A stretch of 64,000 nucleotides of DNA from Corticium candelabrum (GCF_963422355.1 NC_085100.1:1169710-1233709), one strand, 5' to 3'. Numbered from the stretch's first letter, positions 34,166 to 47,797 are shown. Notes: generated by a model from the letters alone, not told the origin. Numbers and translations: made by a program.

Positions 34166-37100
34166 ATGCAGCTGCTACTGTTCGTTGGATTTCTTGGGGT
34201 CATAGCGCACTCTGTGTCCACACAAGAAGACATTTCAAGAAGAGTCGAGGTGTCACGTAGTTTCTTTGCAGTCAAATAAAGTTCTTAAGCACCATCTTTA
34301 TTACTCTTAATGTTATTGTGTGTGCGTTTAGTGTAACCCTGATGAGTCCCAAACATGCGGCCAAGACGAGTGCTGCATAGCCAGGAAGAATATTGGTGGC
34401 GTGATAAAGCATGTATGCTATCCCAAGGGCAAAAATGTGAATGATCTCTGTGATCCCGACGGCCGACAGAAGTGTTCGTCCTGTGCGTCTGGCTTAGTTT
34501 GCCGTTCGATACGCTCTAACAGCAGAGGGTATCATTACTGTGTCAGAGAAGAAGAAGAAGAAGAAGGCCGCGTTAAGCGTCCGGCAAATCAAGGCAGTGA
34601 AGGAAAATTAACACTATCTGATGGCAAGGGTAGTCGCAAAGAGGAAGACAGCAAGCGAAGACCGTTAGGTCAACCAAAGGGACCACCCCAAGGACGGCAA
34701 GGCCCAAGGCGTGGATTTCCTGCCGGTCGTGGCAAACCACCGATGCGACCTGACCCATCCGGTTTACAACGCCCTGTAAATGATAATAAAAGGAGACCTG
34801 GTGATGACACACGCGGTGAAACACGGTCGCCCATGAATAACCTCAAACAATTAAATGCGACTTCGGACGATCGTAATGATAGCAGAATACCGTTACACAA
34901 CAAATTTGGTGGCAGTGATGACCGCAGACAGATGAATAGAACCTCTGACCGCCGCGATGATGACAGAAGACCATTCATGAGCAGATCTGGCGACCGTGAT
35001 GATGAAAGAAAACCATTCAGAGGCAGATTTAGAGACAGCAATGATCGCAAACAAATGAATGAAACTTCTGGTGATCGCGCTGATGACAGAAGACCACGCA
35101 AGGGAAGATTTGGTGACAATGATGACCAAAGACAAATGAATGTCAGCTCTGGTGACCGCGATGATGACAGAAGACCATTCATGAGAAGATTTGGTAATCA
35201 TGATGATAACAGAAGGCCATTCTACAGGAGATTTGGTGACAGAAGACCATCCATGAGAAGATTTGGTGACCGTGATAATGACAGAAGACCATCCATGAGA
35301 AGATTTGGTGACCGTGATGATGACAGAAGACCGTCCATGAGAAGATTTGGTGACCGTGATGATGACAGAAGACCATCCATGAGCAGATTTGGTGACCGTG
35401 ATGATGACAGAAGACCGTCCATGAGAAGATTTGGTGACCGTGATGATGACAGAAGACCATCCATGAGAAGATTTGGTGACCGTGATGATGACAGAAGACC
35501 ATCTATGAGCAGGTTTGGTGACCGTGATGATGACAGAAGACCATCTATGAGCAGGTTTGGTGATCGTGATGATGACAGAAGACCATCTATGAGAAGATTT
35601 GGTGACCGTGATGATGACAGAAGACCATCTATGAGCAGGTTTGGTGATCGTGATGATGACAGAAGACCATCCATGAGAAGATTTGGTGACCGTGATGATG
35701 ACAGAAGACCATCTATGAGCAGGTTTGGTGATCGTGATGATGACAGAAGACCATCTATGAGAAGATTTGGTGACCGTGATGATGACAGAAGACCATCTAT
35801 GAGCAGGTTTGGTGACCGTGATGACAGAAGACCGTCCATGAGAAGATTTGGTGACCGTGATGATGACAGAAGACCATCCACGAGAAGATTTGGTGACCGT
35901 GATGATGACAGAAGACCGTCCATGAGAAGATTTGGTGACCGTGATGATGACAGAAGACCATCTATGAGCAGGTTTGGTGACCGTGATGATGACAGAAGAC
36001 CATCCATGAGAAGATTTGGTGACCGTGATGATGACAGAAGACCATCTATGAGCAGGTTTGGTGACCGTGATGACAGAAGACCGTCCATGAGAAGATTTGG
36101 TGACAATGATGACCAAAGGCAAAGGAATGTCAGCTCTGGTGACCGTGATGATGACAGAAGACCATCTATGAGCAGGTTTGGTGACCGTGATGACAGAAGA
36201 CCATCCATGAGAAGATTTGGTGACAATGATGACCAAAGGCAAAGGAATGTCAGCTCTGGTGACCGTGATGATGACCAAAGGCAAAGGAATGTCAGCTCTG
36301 GTGACCGTGATGATGACAGAAGACCGTCCATGGGAAGATTTGGTGACCGTGATGATGACAGAAGACCGTCCATGAGAAGATTTGGTGACCGTGATGACGA
36401 CAGAAGACCATCTATGAGCAGGTTTGGTGACCGTGATGACAGAAGACCGTCCATGAGAAGATTTGGTGACAATGATGACCAAAGGCAAAGGAATGTCAGC
36501 TCTGGTGACCGTGATGATGACAGAAGACCATCCATGAGAAGATTTGGTGATCATGATGATGACAGAAGACCATCTATGAGCAGGTTTGGTGACCGTGATG
36601 ACAGAAGACCGTCCATGAGAAGATTTGGTGACAATGATGACCAAAGGCAAAGGAATGTCAGCTCTGGTGACCGTGATGATGACAGAAGACCATTCTACAG
36701 CAGATTTGGTGACCGTGATGATGACAGAAGACCATCCATGAGCAGATTTGGTGACCGTGATGATGACAGACGACCATCCATGAGAAGATTTGGTGATCGT
36801 GATGATGACAGAAGACCATTCTACAGCAGATTTGGTGACCGTGATGATGACAGAAGACCATCCATGAGAAGATTTGGTGACCGTGATGATGACAGAAGAC
36901 CATCCATGAGCAGATTTGGTGACCGTGATGATGACAGAAGACCATCCATGAGCAGATTTGGTGACCGTGATGATGACAGAAGACCATTCTACAGCAGATT
37001 TGGTGACCGTGATGATGACAGAAGACCATTCTACAGCAGATTTGGTGACCGTGATGATGACAGAAGACCATCCATGAGCAGATTTGGTGACCGTGATGAT

Positions 37101-38327
37101 GACAGAAGACCATCCATGAGCAGATTTGGTGACCGTGATGATGACAGAAGACCATCCATGAGAAGATTTGGTGATCGTGATGATGACAGAAGACCATTCT
37201 ACAGCAGATTTGGTGACCGTGATGATGACAGACGACCATCCATGAGAAGATTTGGTGACCGTGATGATGACAGAAGACCATTCTACAGCAGATTTGGTGA
37301 CCGTGATGATGACAGACGACCATCCATGAGAAGATTTGGTGACCGTGATGATGACAGAAGACCATCCATGAGCAGATTTGGTGACCGTGATGATGACAGA
37401 AGACCATCCATGAGCAGATTTGGTGACCGTGATGATGACAGAAGACCATCCATGAGAAGATTTGGTGATCGTGATGATGACAGAAGACCATTCTACAGCA
37501 GATTTGGTGACCGTGATGATGACAGACGACCATCCATGAGCAGATTTGGTGACCGTGATGATGACAGAAGACCATCCATGAGCAGATTTGGTGACCGTGA
37601 TGATGACAGAAGACCATCCATGAGCAGATTTGGTGACCGTGATGATGACAGAAGACCATCCATGAGCAGATTTGGTGACCGTGATGATGACAGAAGACCA
37701 TTCATGAGCAGATTTGGTGACCGTGATGATGACAGAAGACCATCCATGAGCAGATTTGGTGACCGTGATGATGACAGAAGACCATCCATGAGAAGATTTG
37801 GTGATCGTGATGATGACAGACGACCATCCATGAGAAGATTTGGTGACCGTGATGATGACAGAAGACCATCCATGAGAAGATTTGGTGACCGTGATGATGA
37901 CAGAAGACCATCCATGAGCAGATTTGGTGACCGTGATGATGACAGAAGACCATCCATGAGAAGATTTGGTGATCGTGATGATGACAGACGACCATCCATG
38001 AGCAGATTTGGTGACCGTGATGATGACAGAAGACCATCCATGAGAAGATTTGGTGACCGTGATGATGACAGAAGACCATCCATGAGCAGATTTGGTGACC
38101 GTGATGATGACAGAAGACCATCCATGAGAAGATTTGGTGATCGTGATGATGACAGAAGACCATTCTACAGCAGATTTGGTGACCGTGACCGTGATGATGA
38201 CAGAAGACCGTCCTACAATAGAGTCAACATTATCTATGATCAATGGAGGAAACCAATGCGCGCCACGAGTAATGATCGTGATTTCAGGCGGTCATTCCAA
38301 GACAAGCGTGATTTTTACCGTGGCTAG
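34166..38327 (+). CDS. Secreted colipase-like-domain protein with about 70 Arg/Asp 14-residue repeats
   Basis: I do not recognise the whole protein. Exon 1 (34166-34249) encodes a signal peptide, MQLLLFVGFLGVIAHS, plus a few residues and ends in phase 0. Exon 2 (34332-38327) opens with Cys. The product is 1359 aa. Residues 29 to about 92 form one ten-Cys domain with spacing C-x7-C-x4-CC-x12-C-x9-C-x7-C-x2-C-x5-C-x12-C, resembling the colipase fold of Dickkopf C-termini and prokineticins. An acidic stretch, EEEEEE, is followed by a basic Gly/Pro/Arg region (KGPPQGRQGPRRGFPAGRG). About 70 units of RFGDRDDDRRPSM plus Arg or Ser then run to near the C-terminus (DFYRG). The unit is 42 bp. Variants swap PSM for PFYS or insert QRQRNVSSG. 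The repeat is a near charge-balanced polyampholyte, with RRPS sites that suit basophilic kinases. A structural extracellular role is inferred only. Confidence 0.85.
35100..38215. repeat. 42-bp coding minisatellite
   Basis: In-register tandem repeat of a 42-bp unit beginning AGATTTGGTGACCGTGATGA, coding on +. Sharing of unit variants (PSMR, PSMS, PFYS and QRQRNVSSG types) between distant positions points to unequal exchange or gene conversion. The array lacks stops on several antisense frames simply because of its composition. Confidence 0.95.
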
Positions 38328-39266
38328 CCAGTCTTCAAGTCAATGCCATCATGGAGAAGGTGCATCTCCTGGAATAACTATACCATTTGCTGTGACTGAA
38401 TGGAAGTCTTGTCAGTTAGTTACATTATGGTAGTTGTTCTTGTCTTTTATTTTACGGTAGTAAGCATACAGTCTGCTTTGCTTTTTGTTGTAACTGGAAG
38501 AGGGTCAAGTACAAATGCTACTAACGCTTGCACACAGTCAATTGATGTAATAAATGTTACTACAAGAATATGTCACTCCACTCTTTCTACCGTTGCTATG
38601 CATGGACAGTTTCAAACGTTCTCAACTAAAAAACACACCGTCGTCTGTACGCCCTCTGATGTGTGTTTGCATGTTTAGTATTATAATCTATGCTTTTTAC
38701 AAGCACTGTAGTGATTACCGTAAAATAATAATTTTTTGCGATTCGTGCGATTTCGTGCAATGGTCTCCAATTGCACAACTAGATTTCGCACGACAAATGC
38801 TATTTGCGCATTCGTATATGTCGATACTTTGATCACTAGAAAAGCATCTCAAGTAGAAGGCTTATTTGTCCCATCTGTAAACGTGGCCTCGGGCAGCCTA
38901 TCAGCAAAAAATTCGGCGTCAAACAGGGAGGTGGAATTGGCAAATTTAAAACAAAAGTTGTGGGGACCACGTGTTCACTAGTTGCCGAAGACGTATCACT
39001 CGTACAGAAAGACAAGCAGCGGGCAAACATTGAAAGATACGCGGTTCAACATGGACCGACTTTTGTATTACACTACTTCACAAAGCAACTGAAACATCCT
39101 GGATCCCGAGTCTACAGTCAGAAATGATTATGTAATAGTTCTACATCTAAAGTTGTAATGAATGGCTTTAGGAAGGCTGGAAATCATTGACACTTTGAAA
39201 AAGAATGTGTCTAGAGAGGAATGACAGTCAGTACAAAGCCGTATATATAAAAAGAGTCAGTACGTA
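38328..39266. other. Spacer between the repeat protein gene and the MULE
   Basis: Holds the 3' UTR of the gene to the left. An open frame without a clear start runs from about 38860 to 39127 on +, with a zinc-binding-like LICPICKRGLGQPISKKFG and then GPTFVLHYFTKQLKHPGSRV. I do not recognise it; it may be a remnant of a mobile element or an exon. Confidence 0.4.
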
Positions 39267-39798
39267 GCCTCGAACTTCCAGACCACAGAGCGCTCGACTC
39301 GCAAATTTTTTGGGTCCACTTCACACACACATCCCGGATAAGTTTAACTTAAAAAACGTGCACGGTAGACCATTCTCACGTGCACGCATGTTGGATCATG
39401 CATGATTTAGTAGTTCGAAATGTGTTGTTATGCTGACAGATCGTGGGAATTGCGCTTTCTCTGCGAGCAGTTACCACACTCAGTAAACAGCAGTGGCTAC
39501 TGAAAGGAGAGCCCCGATATGGGGAATGTTGGTTGCGACAAACCGTTTTCTTTGCAGAAATCGACTTTCTCGAGAAACATTTGACTCCAGAAAAGCTTTT
39601 CGTGATGCAACTATTATACAAGACGGCAGAGGTTTGTACATTTTGCTAGTTAATTGATATTAGTTAATTAACTAATTATTAATTTATTAGAATACAGTAT
39701 TTAGTAACATTAAAGCACAATTTATGTATTTATGGTAGTATTTTTGAACCTTAGATGTGATTTAATAAATAGTAATTTATAATTTATGTGTGGATATA

Positions 39799-40192
39799 CA
39801 GTAGTGGACAAAGTATTTGCCAGGCAAGAAATTTCAGGGGTTTTCAGGATGTTTGTGTTTGGGTGGAAGCACAAAATATTAATAAAGCGACTTCTTGGTC
39901 AATGTTTGTCATGCAATAGGAAAATCAAGAGTAATTGGTACAGAATTGAGTCTAAATCAGTTGGTTGTTGCAATTTAATTAAGATTGTTGTTACAACCTA
40001 GTTAAAACAGATTAATTAAGTTTACATTACAACTTATCAAAGCATATTCAATGCAAACAATATTACAACCTTTGAAAACAAACTAACTTATCAATTTATG
40101 CTCATATCAGCACTTATTTCCATTCTGTAGTCCAGAATATGATGAAAAATCAACAACAAAAACTACTCGGCAAATACTTTTGTCCACTACTG
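39799..40192. mobile_element. Tc1/mariner-type MITE nested in the left MULE TIR
   Basis: Inverted ends CAGTAGTGGACAAAGTATTT and its near complement, flanked by TA on both sides. The other TIR lacks it, so it inserted after the MULE. It is 394 bp with no coding capacity. Confidence 0.85.
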
Positions 40193-40810
40193 TATATACT
40201 AGTAACTATTGCAGAAGAACCTGTTTATTAATCATGTACTCTGCTGTTACTGAAATTAATTTGTTTGCATAAGAAATGTATGGCAAACAGGCAGGATTAC
40301 AGGAAGTTGTTGATCGGACAGTCTGTTGCCACAGAACACAGTTTTTCATTAGCTTACAATACATAGAATCAATCCATGATCCATTTTAACAATAAAATTA
40401 AAACACACACAATGGAGATGTCTATTTCCCTAGTGGGTGCACAGTTTGCTGGACATAAAACTGGAATGACTTGTTCTGAACACTCATTCTGAACACTAAT
40501 TACAATCTGTTTCTCTCTTTATATCAAGGAATATTAACATAAACAGTTTTCTCAACTCAAGAAATCTTGTATCCTTGTACAGTTTAGATGGCATTAGGGG
40601 TATTTGTTTTCAAACTTATTGTCAGATTGTGGTTTCTCCTTGCTCTCTGGTGGATTCGTATGGGGATATTTGGTTGTAGTTTTGGCTTTCATGAACAAAC
40701 TTGGACGTCCTGCTGATGCTGGACGGGTAGAAAAGGACTTGAAGTGTCGTCTAGCTACAGCAATAAGTTGTACTTGAATCTTTTTCTTTTGTTTTCTGAC
40801 TCCCACCTCT

Positions 40811-43800
40811 TTACCAAACATGTGTAGAGCAGAAAGCAGTCGCTACTGTGTACCAGGTGAGTGGATTCCTTTGCCTTGTAGTTTTCAATAATTGGAACAA
40901 AACCTTTTCTACTGCAGCCATGAAGCTGTCTGTGACATGACTTTCATGCAGTCTGTCCTTGATATCTTTAGTGACCTGTAGTACTCTTTCAATGACGTCC
41001 CTTGACTTTTCATAGCTTCCTCTGTTAATTGGTTGTGCTTGATTTCTTGGAAATGTATTGCTAAAATCAATGTTGTTGTCAGCTGCAGTTGCCACTTCAG
41101 TTGTTTCACAGGAACAAGGAGCAATTTTTTCAAAGGAACGTTTGACATCTTCATCAGACCGGTTCATACTGATGGAAGAGACTTTAGATGTTCTTCTTCA
41201 GCTTTTTGGTGGACACTACTGTAAAAGGAAATGGGTTGGCAGTGCTAATGCCACTGCTGCAAAAAGCTGACGGCCTTGAGGTGAATAAGTTGGGATAGTT
41301 TTGACACTGCTTTTGCGATACTTCATTGCTGCTGCAAATTGGTGTTTGCAAGGTTGACTTTGCATTTCGATGGGACAGGTGCACTCACCCAGTTGTAAGT
41401 CTACTACCACATTGTATTCTTATCTGACTGACTCACAACAGTGTAAACGTCTGGGTTATCTGATGCGACAATGTCGTCAGATGGAATGGTGTATGCTTTT
41501 ACTCCTGTCACAGTAAATCTTGTAGAGACAAAATGATCTAATCTGTTTGTGGCAACAGATATTAAACGTCGCTGGTAATACAGTTCGCGAGTCTGTGTGA
41601 GAAGATTGAACATTTTTACCACATTTCAAGCTTTATTCCTTTGGAAAAGGATGTCTTTTCTGATGCGTATGCTAGCCTCTGAATAATGGTTAGTATAGTT
41701 GCCTCGTGTGGGAAAGTTCTTTCGGAAACACACAGCCCATTTTTTCCTTTGTTGCCAGTAATCACCTAGTCTCTTTTTGAATGTCTGAAAAGGGCTTTTG
41801 TCTACTTCACGTTTAATTTCAGTCAATGCTTGCTCACTTGGGGCATAAACAAGTTGTTTTGTTAGTGCCATACAGGTAATTCTGTCTGTACCACAGATAC
41901 CAGAATTTGAGCTCCAAGCCATCTTCATATAGTTTGTAAAGAATGAAAGACATGTAGGTGCAATTCCGCTTGAGGCCATGTACTCTTTAGAGCAATCAGT
42001 TCGCTTGCACGTTCATCTGTCAGTAATGCTAGTGGTCCAAGATTTGGGCCTCTTCCAAAAAAATGCACACTTGGGCAGTATGTGGCACAGTGCTGTAAAC
42101 CCTGCTGACAAGGTAACAGCATCTTCACTGGATGTCATAACTGCAGCAAGTGGTAGAGCTCCTACTGATGTGCCGCAGCTAAGTATGAACACAGCTGTGT
42201 TCAAGTTATCAAGACTGGCTGTTGAGTCACAAAAGACTGGCTTTGCACTTTGTGTGACCATTTCATGGACTCTGGCCATGAGAGGAGTGACTAGTGCTAA
42301 AAGGAAGGGCATGGCATCAGTCTTTCTGGTTTTTGGTTTAGGTTCATCGATGTTCATTGCAGCTGCTGCTTCATAAGGTTGAAGAAATACTCGTCCACCC
42401 TCTTTTTCATGTTCCTTGTTGTATCGTTGTACTTCCTCGAGCAGTTGCTCAAACACAGCCCCTCCATCTTCTGGTCCAATGTTGTCTGATCGCCATTTTC
42501 TAAAGAGGCGTTGAATGTCTCATACATTTGGGGTTATGGCTCTGTCTGCAAGAGCGCTCTCAACTACTCGTGGATTAGTTTTCAGTTGGAGTTGGGTCAA
42601 GTATTCATTTTTGCTTTTTTCACAGCTTCTGTGACTGACCTAAAGCTGAGCGCATGGCCACTGTGGATTGGGTGGTATGTGATTGTTAAGGCAAGATATT
42701 CAGGGTGGTCTGAGATTCTAGATGCCTCAGGTGGGTATACCCTAACTATTAAAGTGTAGGACACATTGACTTTTTGTCTTGTGTGGAACAATGTATGGTG
42801 GTTTTCTTTAGTTTGCACTTCCTTTCTGTGGACATTTGTGACTGAGTTTTTTGTTTCCTGTAATGATGACAATGATGAACAGTTTTAAAAAGGAGTCGCC
42901 ATCCTTTTGCTTTGAAACCTGTAGTGATTCGATAGGTGGTTTTTGAAACCTCTTCAAAATGTGTAATCCACTGGACAGCTGCAGTGTCACAATTGGCACT
43001 TGTCCATGCTTCTAGAGTAAAGTTGCTTGTTTCAGCTCCTAGGAAACTTTGCAATTCATACTGACAATATGAGTCAACAAAATAGTTGTACCGCTGAGGG
43101 AGCAAGGGTATAATACTGGTAGGGAGGCCTGAATCAGATTTGCATTCTTGTTTGGTATCAAGTGGGTGCTCTAGATTAGCTTCACTGGTAGTTTGAAATT
43201 GTTGGTGTGTTTGTGCTTAAAGTGCATCTCTTCACATAAACTGACTGTTGTTCTACTACAGACATGGAGGTTTCATTGATATTGTCAGCTTCTGTACTCT
43301 GTGAATGACTCTCATTAGAAGTGCACCAGGTTACATTAGAAAAGAAAGGATTCCTCTTGCCAGCTGAAACGGCCTTAGTGAGAGTGAAATTTTTCTACCA
43401 ACTTTGTTTGCTTTGTCAGGCATGTAGCAGGAGGGCCAATCAGTAGTTGCTTTGCATGGTAAAGCTGCTGAAGAGTTACATTTTCTCCTGAAACTTTGGT
43501 CTTGAAAGTTTTACTCAGACTTAAGCAAAGCTTCTGGCGTTCAGGTTGCTTGAGATGGTGGCTTTGGATTTGCTGAGACTGCAAGTTTTCATCAGCTAAT
43601 ATGGACTTATCTAGGATATTTGAAATTTTAATTTGATCAGAAAGCAGTCATACTGCTAAGGTATTCGTCAGGTAGTGAGTATAAGGGCTTGGTTGAAGCA
43701 GGGTTCTCCCCAGGGCGTTTGAGCGTAGCGTTGCGCTACGCTTGAATTTCTACTTCACTCTCAGAGATCAGTGATTTGAGATTGTCTAGATATGCTCCAA

Positions 43801-45490
43801 ATACGGGATAGCAAGTGCATGTGAAGGAAACGTAATCTTAATGATGTAATTTGCATGTTTAGAACCTGCTTACTAAGTAGGCGGCTTGAAGAAAGCCAAT
43901 ACTGAATAGGACCGCTGATTGACCACTTTGCAAAAATAGTTCCAGTCAGATTCTAACGGCTGTGCCACTTCAAAGTGCAAATTCTTTGCTATACAGAACA
44001 AGACGTGATGGCTACAATTGTGAAGAAAGAGAACCTTTCCTTAGTGTTTCCAAACATTTGTAATCTTGCAGCCATTGCCCAGCTAATCCCTGCTTCCACT
44101 GCTGACTGTGAGAGGGCTTTTCTGAACTGAATAGAATAAAGACACGTCTGAGAAACCCCGTCTGAGCAACAAAATCACAGTGCAGCTGCTGTTTATCTCT
44201 ATTGAAGGTCCCTGTTTAGAAGACTTTGACTTTAACGCTGCATGTCTGGAGTGGGCTTCCAAGAGGAACAGATGCATTACAATATTGTAACAGAGTCAGC
44301 ATAATTTCATTATGTAGTGGACAGCTTGTAAGATTGAACACAATTTTGCTTATTACTCTAACGTAGCAGCAACCTTAGGGTATATACTCAGTCACTGTTT
44401 GAAGCAATGATTACGAATAAATAGTATGTCATTGTGTTTATGCATTCAATTGTGTCACATTGTGTATCTAGCAAGCTTGCACTGCTACTTAGTAGACTAG
44501 TTAACAGGTTTGTCAATTCATGGTTGCAAGTCAAAGCAATATCTTGACTTCAACAGCTGTCCATGCTAAATTCGTACTCTTCCAACTAATGGGTTACTGA
44601 TAGCTGACAGCCTGTAAACAACAACTAGTATAGACGATTTTCAGCAGCAAGTCTAATATATTGATAATAGATCAGTATTGCAATTGGGACTTTATCGTGA
44701 CGTTATTGGATGGGCATGGTCTTAGGGAAGGGCTAGCGCTACACTTTCCTGAAATCCTGGGGAGAACCCTGGTTGAAGGTAAAGTTTGAGTTTTGCTTTG
44801 TCACATAGAAGGACAGCTGTGGTGAACAGATGTGTGCCCACAGATTCTCTGGAGAAAATGCTGCAACTGCCACAAAAACAAAGGCAATAACCCCACAAAG
44901 AGAAGAACATGTTTGTATTGGGAAATTTTTGCAATGCCTTGATCATGCGTGTTTTCCATCTTTTCAAATGTCGGCCTATGCATAGGAATCAAATCGTGAA
45001 TATCCACTCTTTCACCTAAGGCAGTGCTTACATAGTCCAGTGTTTGTATTAGTTCTACCAACAAGTTGGTAGGAACTGGGTATCCCAATGGGTCACCATA
45101 GAAGGAAGCTTTTGAATTCGAATCTAAAGCAACCACTGTCCAGTGATTCCCACTCATCAATGTATTTGATGCAACAGAAGATCCAGTTAAGGCATCAATT
45201 TGTACGTTGACAATCAGGAATATAAGTCTAATCTTCTTTCTGTTGTTCAGAGCTAATGCTATGGATGTGTTCAACGTGCATTAGCAAACTTTGGATAGCA
45301 CAAGGCAAAGACAATCTTGTGATGAGCAATTGAGAAGCGATGCCATACCTTCAAGCAGTGTATCAGGTAACCAACCATCTGTCACATGCCAGTCTAGGCA
45401 TTTGGTAGCTACTGTAGTCACGTCACCAAATGCCACAGCAGAGGCTGGCTTGTCTGACAGAATTTGTTGAAATTGCTGTATCTTGCTCAA
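40811..45490 (-). pseudogene. MULE transposase and Ulp1-like protease, decayed
   Basis: Read along the minus strand. First comes a region with SGNHWTVVALDSNSKASFYG (45140-45080), typical of the His box of C48/Ulp1 cysteine proteases, with the matching SLCGVIAFVFVA Cys box near 44890 in another frame. Next is an N-terminal segment WITHFEEVSKTTYRITTG (43050-42890). The DDE core segment PVFCDSTASLDNLNTAVFIL (42260-42180) follows, with LLTDERASEL and HVFHSLQ after it. The SWIM motif C-x-C-x-n-C-x-H reads ECTCPIEMQSQPCKHQFA near 41385-41330. Frames switch several times, including a shift just before the SWIM motif at about 41410, so I call it non-functional, although some switches could be introns. 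The hAT insertion at 43699-44772 also splits it. Confidence 0.75.
43699..44772 (+). mobile_element. Internally deleted hAT element nested in the MULE
   Basis: The termini read CAGGGTTCTCCCCAGG and CCTGGGGAGAACCCTG. GGTTGAAG precedes the left end, and GTTGAAG(G) follows the right end, consistent with an 8-bp hAT duplication within one base of alignment ambiguity. On + at about 44062-44150 a hAT C-terminal dimerisation motif is readable: LAAIAQLIPASTADCERAF, then NRIKTRLRN in a shifted frame. Only this transposase fragment remains. Confidence 0.85.
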
Positions 45491-45559
45491 GTCAAGAGTT
45501 CAAGATTCAAAGTGTCAGGAATGTGACAGACCTTGTTGAACCACTTGTCTTCTTGAATA

Positions 45560-47187
45560 ACCTGTGGGAGGACACCACTTAGACAGGAGTATGGACATTA
45601 AATTAAGGAACAAACTTGCTCAACTCAAAGTATTTTTATTACTTTACTGCAGTTAGGTGGCAGAGTATTACTAATCGACATTTGTAGTTGTGAATTCAGT
45701 TAACATGAGTAGTGGTGAGCTAATATAATTTGTGGTATTCTGGACAGGAACAAATTCTCATGCATATTGGTTAATATCTACACTGTCTAAACAAGATAGT
45801 GTAGGCACACTTTAAAAGAAGCATGCTTTAGCTATAGGCACTTAGCAAGGATGTGTGGTACATGTGATTACAAGTAACTAGTTCATGTAATGTACAATCT
45901 CATAATTAAATGGGACATGAAATGCTAACTAAAATCATCTAGCCACTTAGACAGAACACTACAATGCGTAGAAAGAGATTCAAAAATTTACCTGAAGAAT
46001 GAGATGCTTAATATTTTGCATTGTGTGTATAGGATGTGTGAAGAATATTGGAAGTTGGATCGGGGGATGACATGTCAAAGTACTCTCTAGCAAAATCTAG
46101 TGACTGCTGTGACATTTCTTACCAGATTTATGACGTTTGTTTACCAGTTTACAATGCTGTATACGCATAACTCAATCTTAACCAGTTAGAGTCATTACCA
46201 GTTGGATATAACAGTGTACGCTCTAGATGTTGAAGAAAGACTCAAAGTAACATGATAATGTTTTGTGCTTGTATATACGTAGTTCTATTTGTGGTCAATT
46301 TGAGCATGGTATAAGATACTGTGAATACGCATCATCAACTGCTCCATCTCATCATAGTAAAGAAACACCGCCCTTTGGTATTTATCAAGTTTTGAAACCA
46401 GAATTACTGTAACAGCTAGCCCTCATATATGGAACCCTATCTGAGAGCAACTCCCAATCTAACAGCCAGGGACACAATGAATGGCAGATCGTTCAAGTGA
46501 GCATTATAGATATAAATAGATACACCATCATGTTACAAATTTATTCAGAAATCTCTTTCAGCATGGCTGGTCTCCCAAAAGATCCTGCAAATAATCTATC
46601 AAATGTACAAAATACAATAGCTAAAAGCACTATGAGTCAAAATGCAATGCAGCTATACAAACTTAGTTGCACTCATTTCTTCAGAAAACTGGTCACGGCA
46701 GCTCCCTGAAGAAAGGCACTTTCTGTGTAACTCTGTGGAGAATCTCGAAAGATGAACTAAAAATTCAAACCTTCTTTGACTTACAAGTGCAGTACATACA
46801 ACTGAGACATTGCATGCAAGTACCTTATCGACATCCAGAAAATGTTAATTAATCGAAACATAGGTGAATTATGCCTAAACCACACATGTAATTCGTCTTC
46901 TGGCAGATGCAACAATGGAAGTTATCCAGGTTACTCATCTAGAATCTGCAACAACCAGAATAAAGAAGTTACGTTGACTCTATTTACAATATTGACTGTG
47001 TTAATTAATCAAAGAAATATGAAATGTATTAAATCAATAAATATTAACTGCAATAATCAATCGACATTTACTATATAAATTTAATTAATAACATTGACTG
47101 TAGACATCAATCAAAACTTTCACCACTAAATATTAGCTCACCACTACATATTAACTGAATTCACAACAACAAATGTCCTGGATTGTT
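45560..47187. other. Non-coding interior of the MULE
   Basis: AT-rich sequence between the coding region and the right TIR. No gene was recognised. Confidence 0.5.
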
Positions 47188-47467
47188 CATATTCCTTGAT
47201 CTATAGAGAGGAACAGATTGTAGTTAGAGTTTTCAGAATGAGTGTTCAGAACAAGTTATTCCTGTTTTATGTTAAAATGGATCATGGATTGCTTCTATTT
47301 TAGGCTAATGAAAAACTGTGTTCTGTGGCAACAGACTGTCCATGGCACAGATCAACAGCTTCCTGTGATCCTACCTGTTTGCCATACATTTCTTATGCAA
47401 ACAAATTAATTGCAGTAACAGCAGAGTACATGATTAATTAAAAACGGCTTCTTCTGCAATAGTTGCT

Positions 47468-47468
47468 A

Positions 47469-47535
<67 letters not shown>

Positions 47536-47763
47536 GTATATTTAGAAATACATATATTTATGTAAACCCACCTACGTGGGTATCTAACACACATTATCCA
47601 TATATATAATGTAATGCAACAACTGTCTGTTAATTTGTGAAAATTTAATGCTCACATGATACAAAGTAGATTAATGTTAGATGCTGATGTAATTGCTTGG
47701 GATTTGCCGGTTTTGTCTGTTAGTAGTTTGTTATAAAATATAATATTATTTCTCTCTCTAATA

Positions 47764-47797
<34 letters not shown>

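Noticed and set aside
34893-38243. Antisense open frame of 1116 codons opposite the Arg/Asp repeat gene, and other long antisense frames there
   Set aside because: The 42-bp repeat has no stop in several frames, so they stay open by composition. The sense strand alone has a signal peptide, a Cys domain and matching splice sites.
34332-38327. Neuropeptide precursor of RFamide type, because RFG recurs about 70 times
   Set aside because: Amidation needs Gly followed by basic residues; here Gly is followed by Asp, and no regular processing site isolates a peptide.
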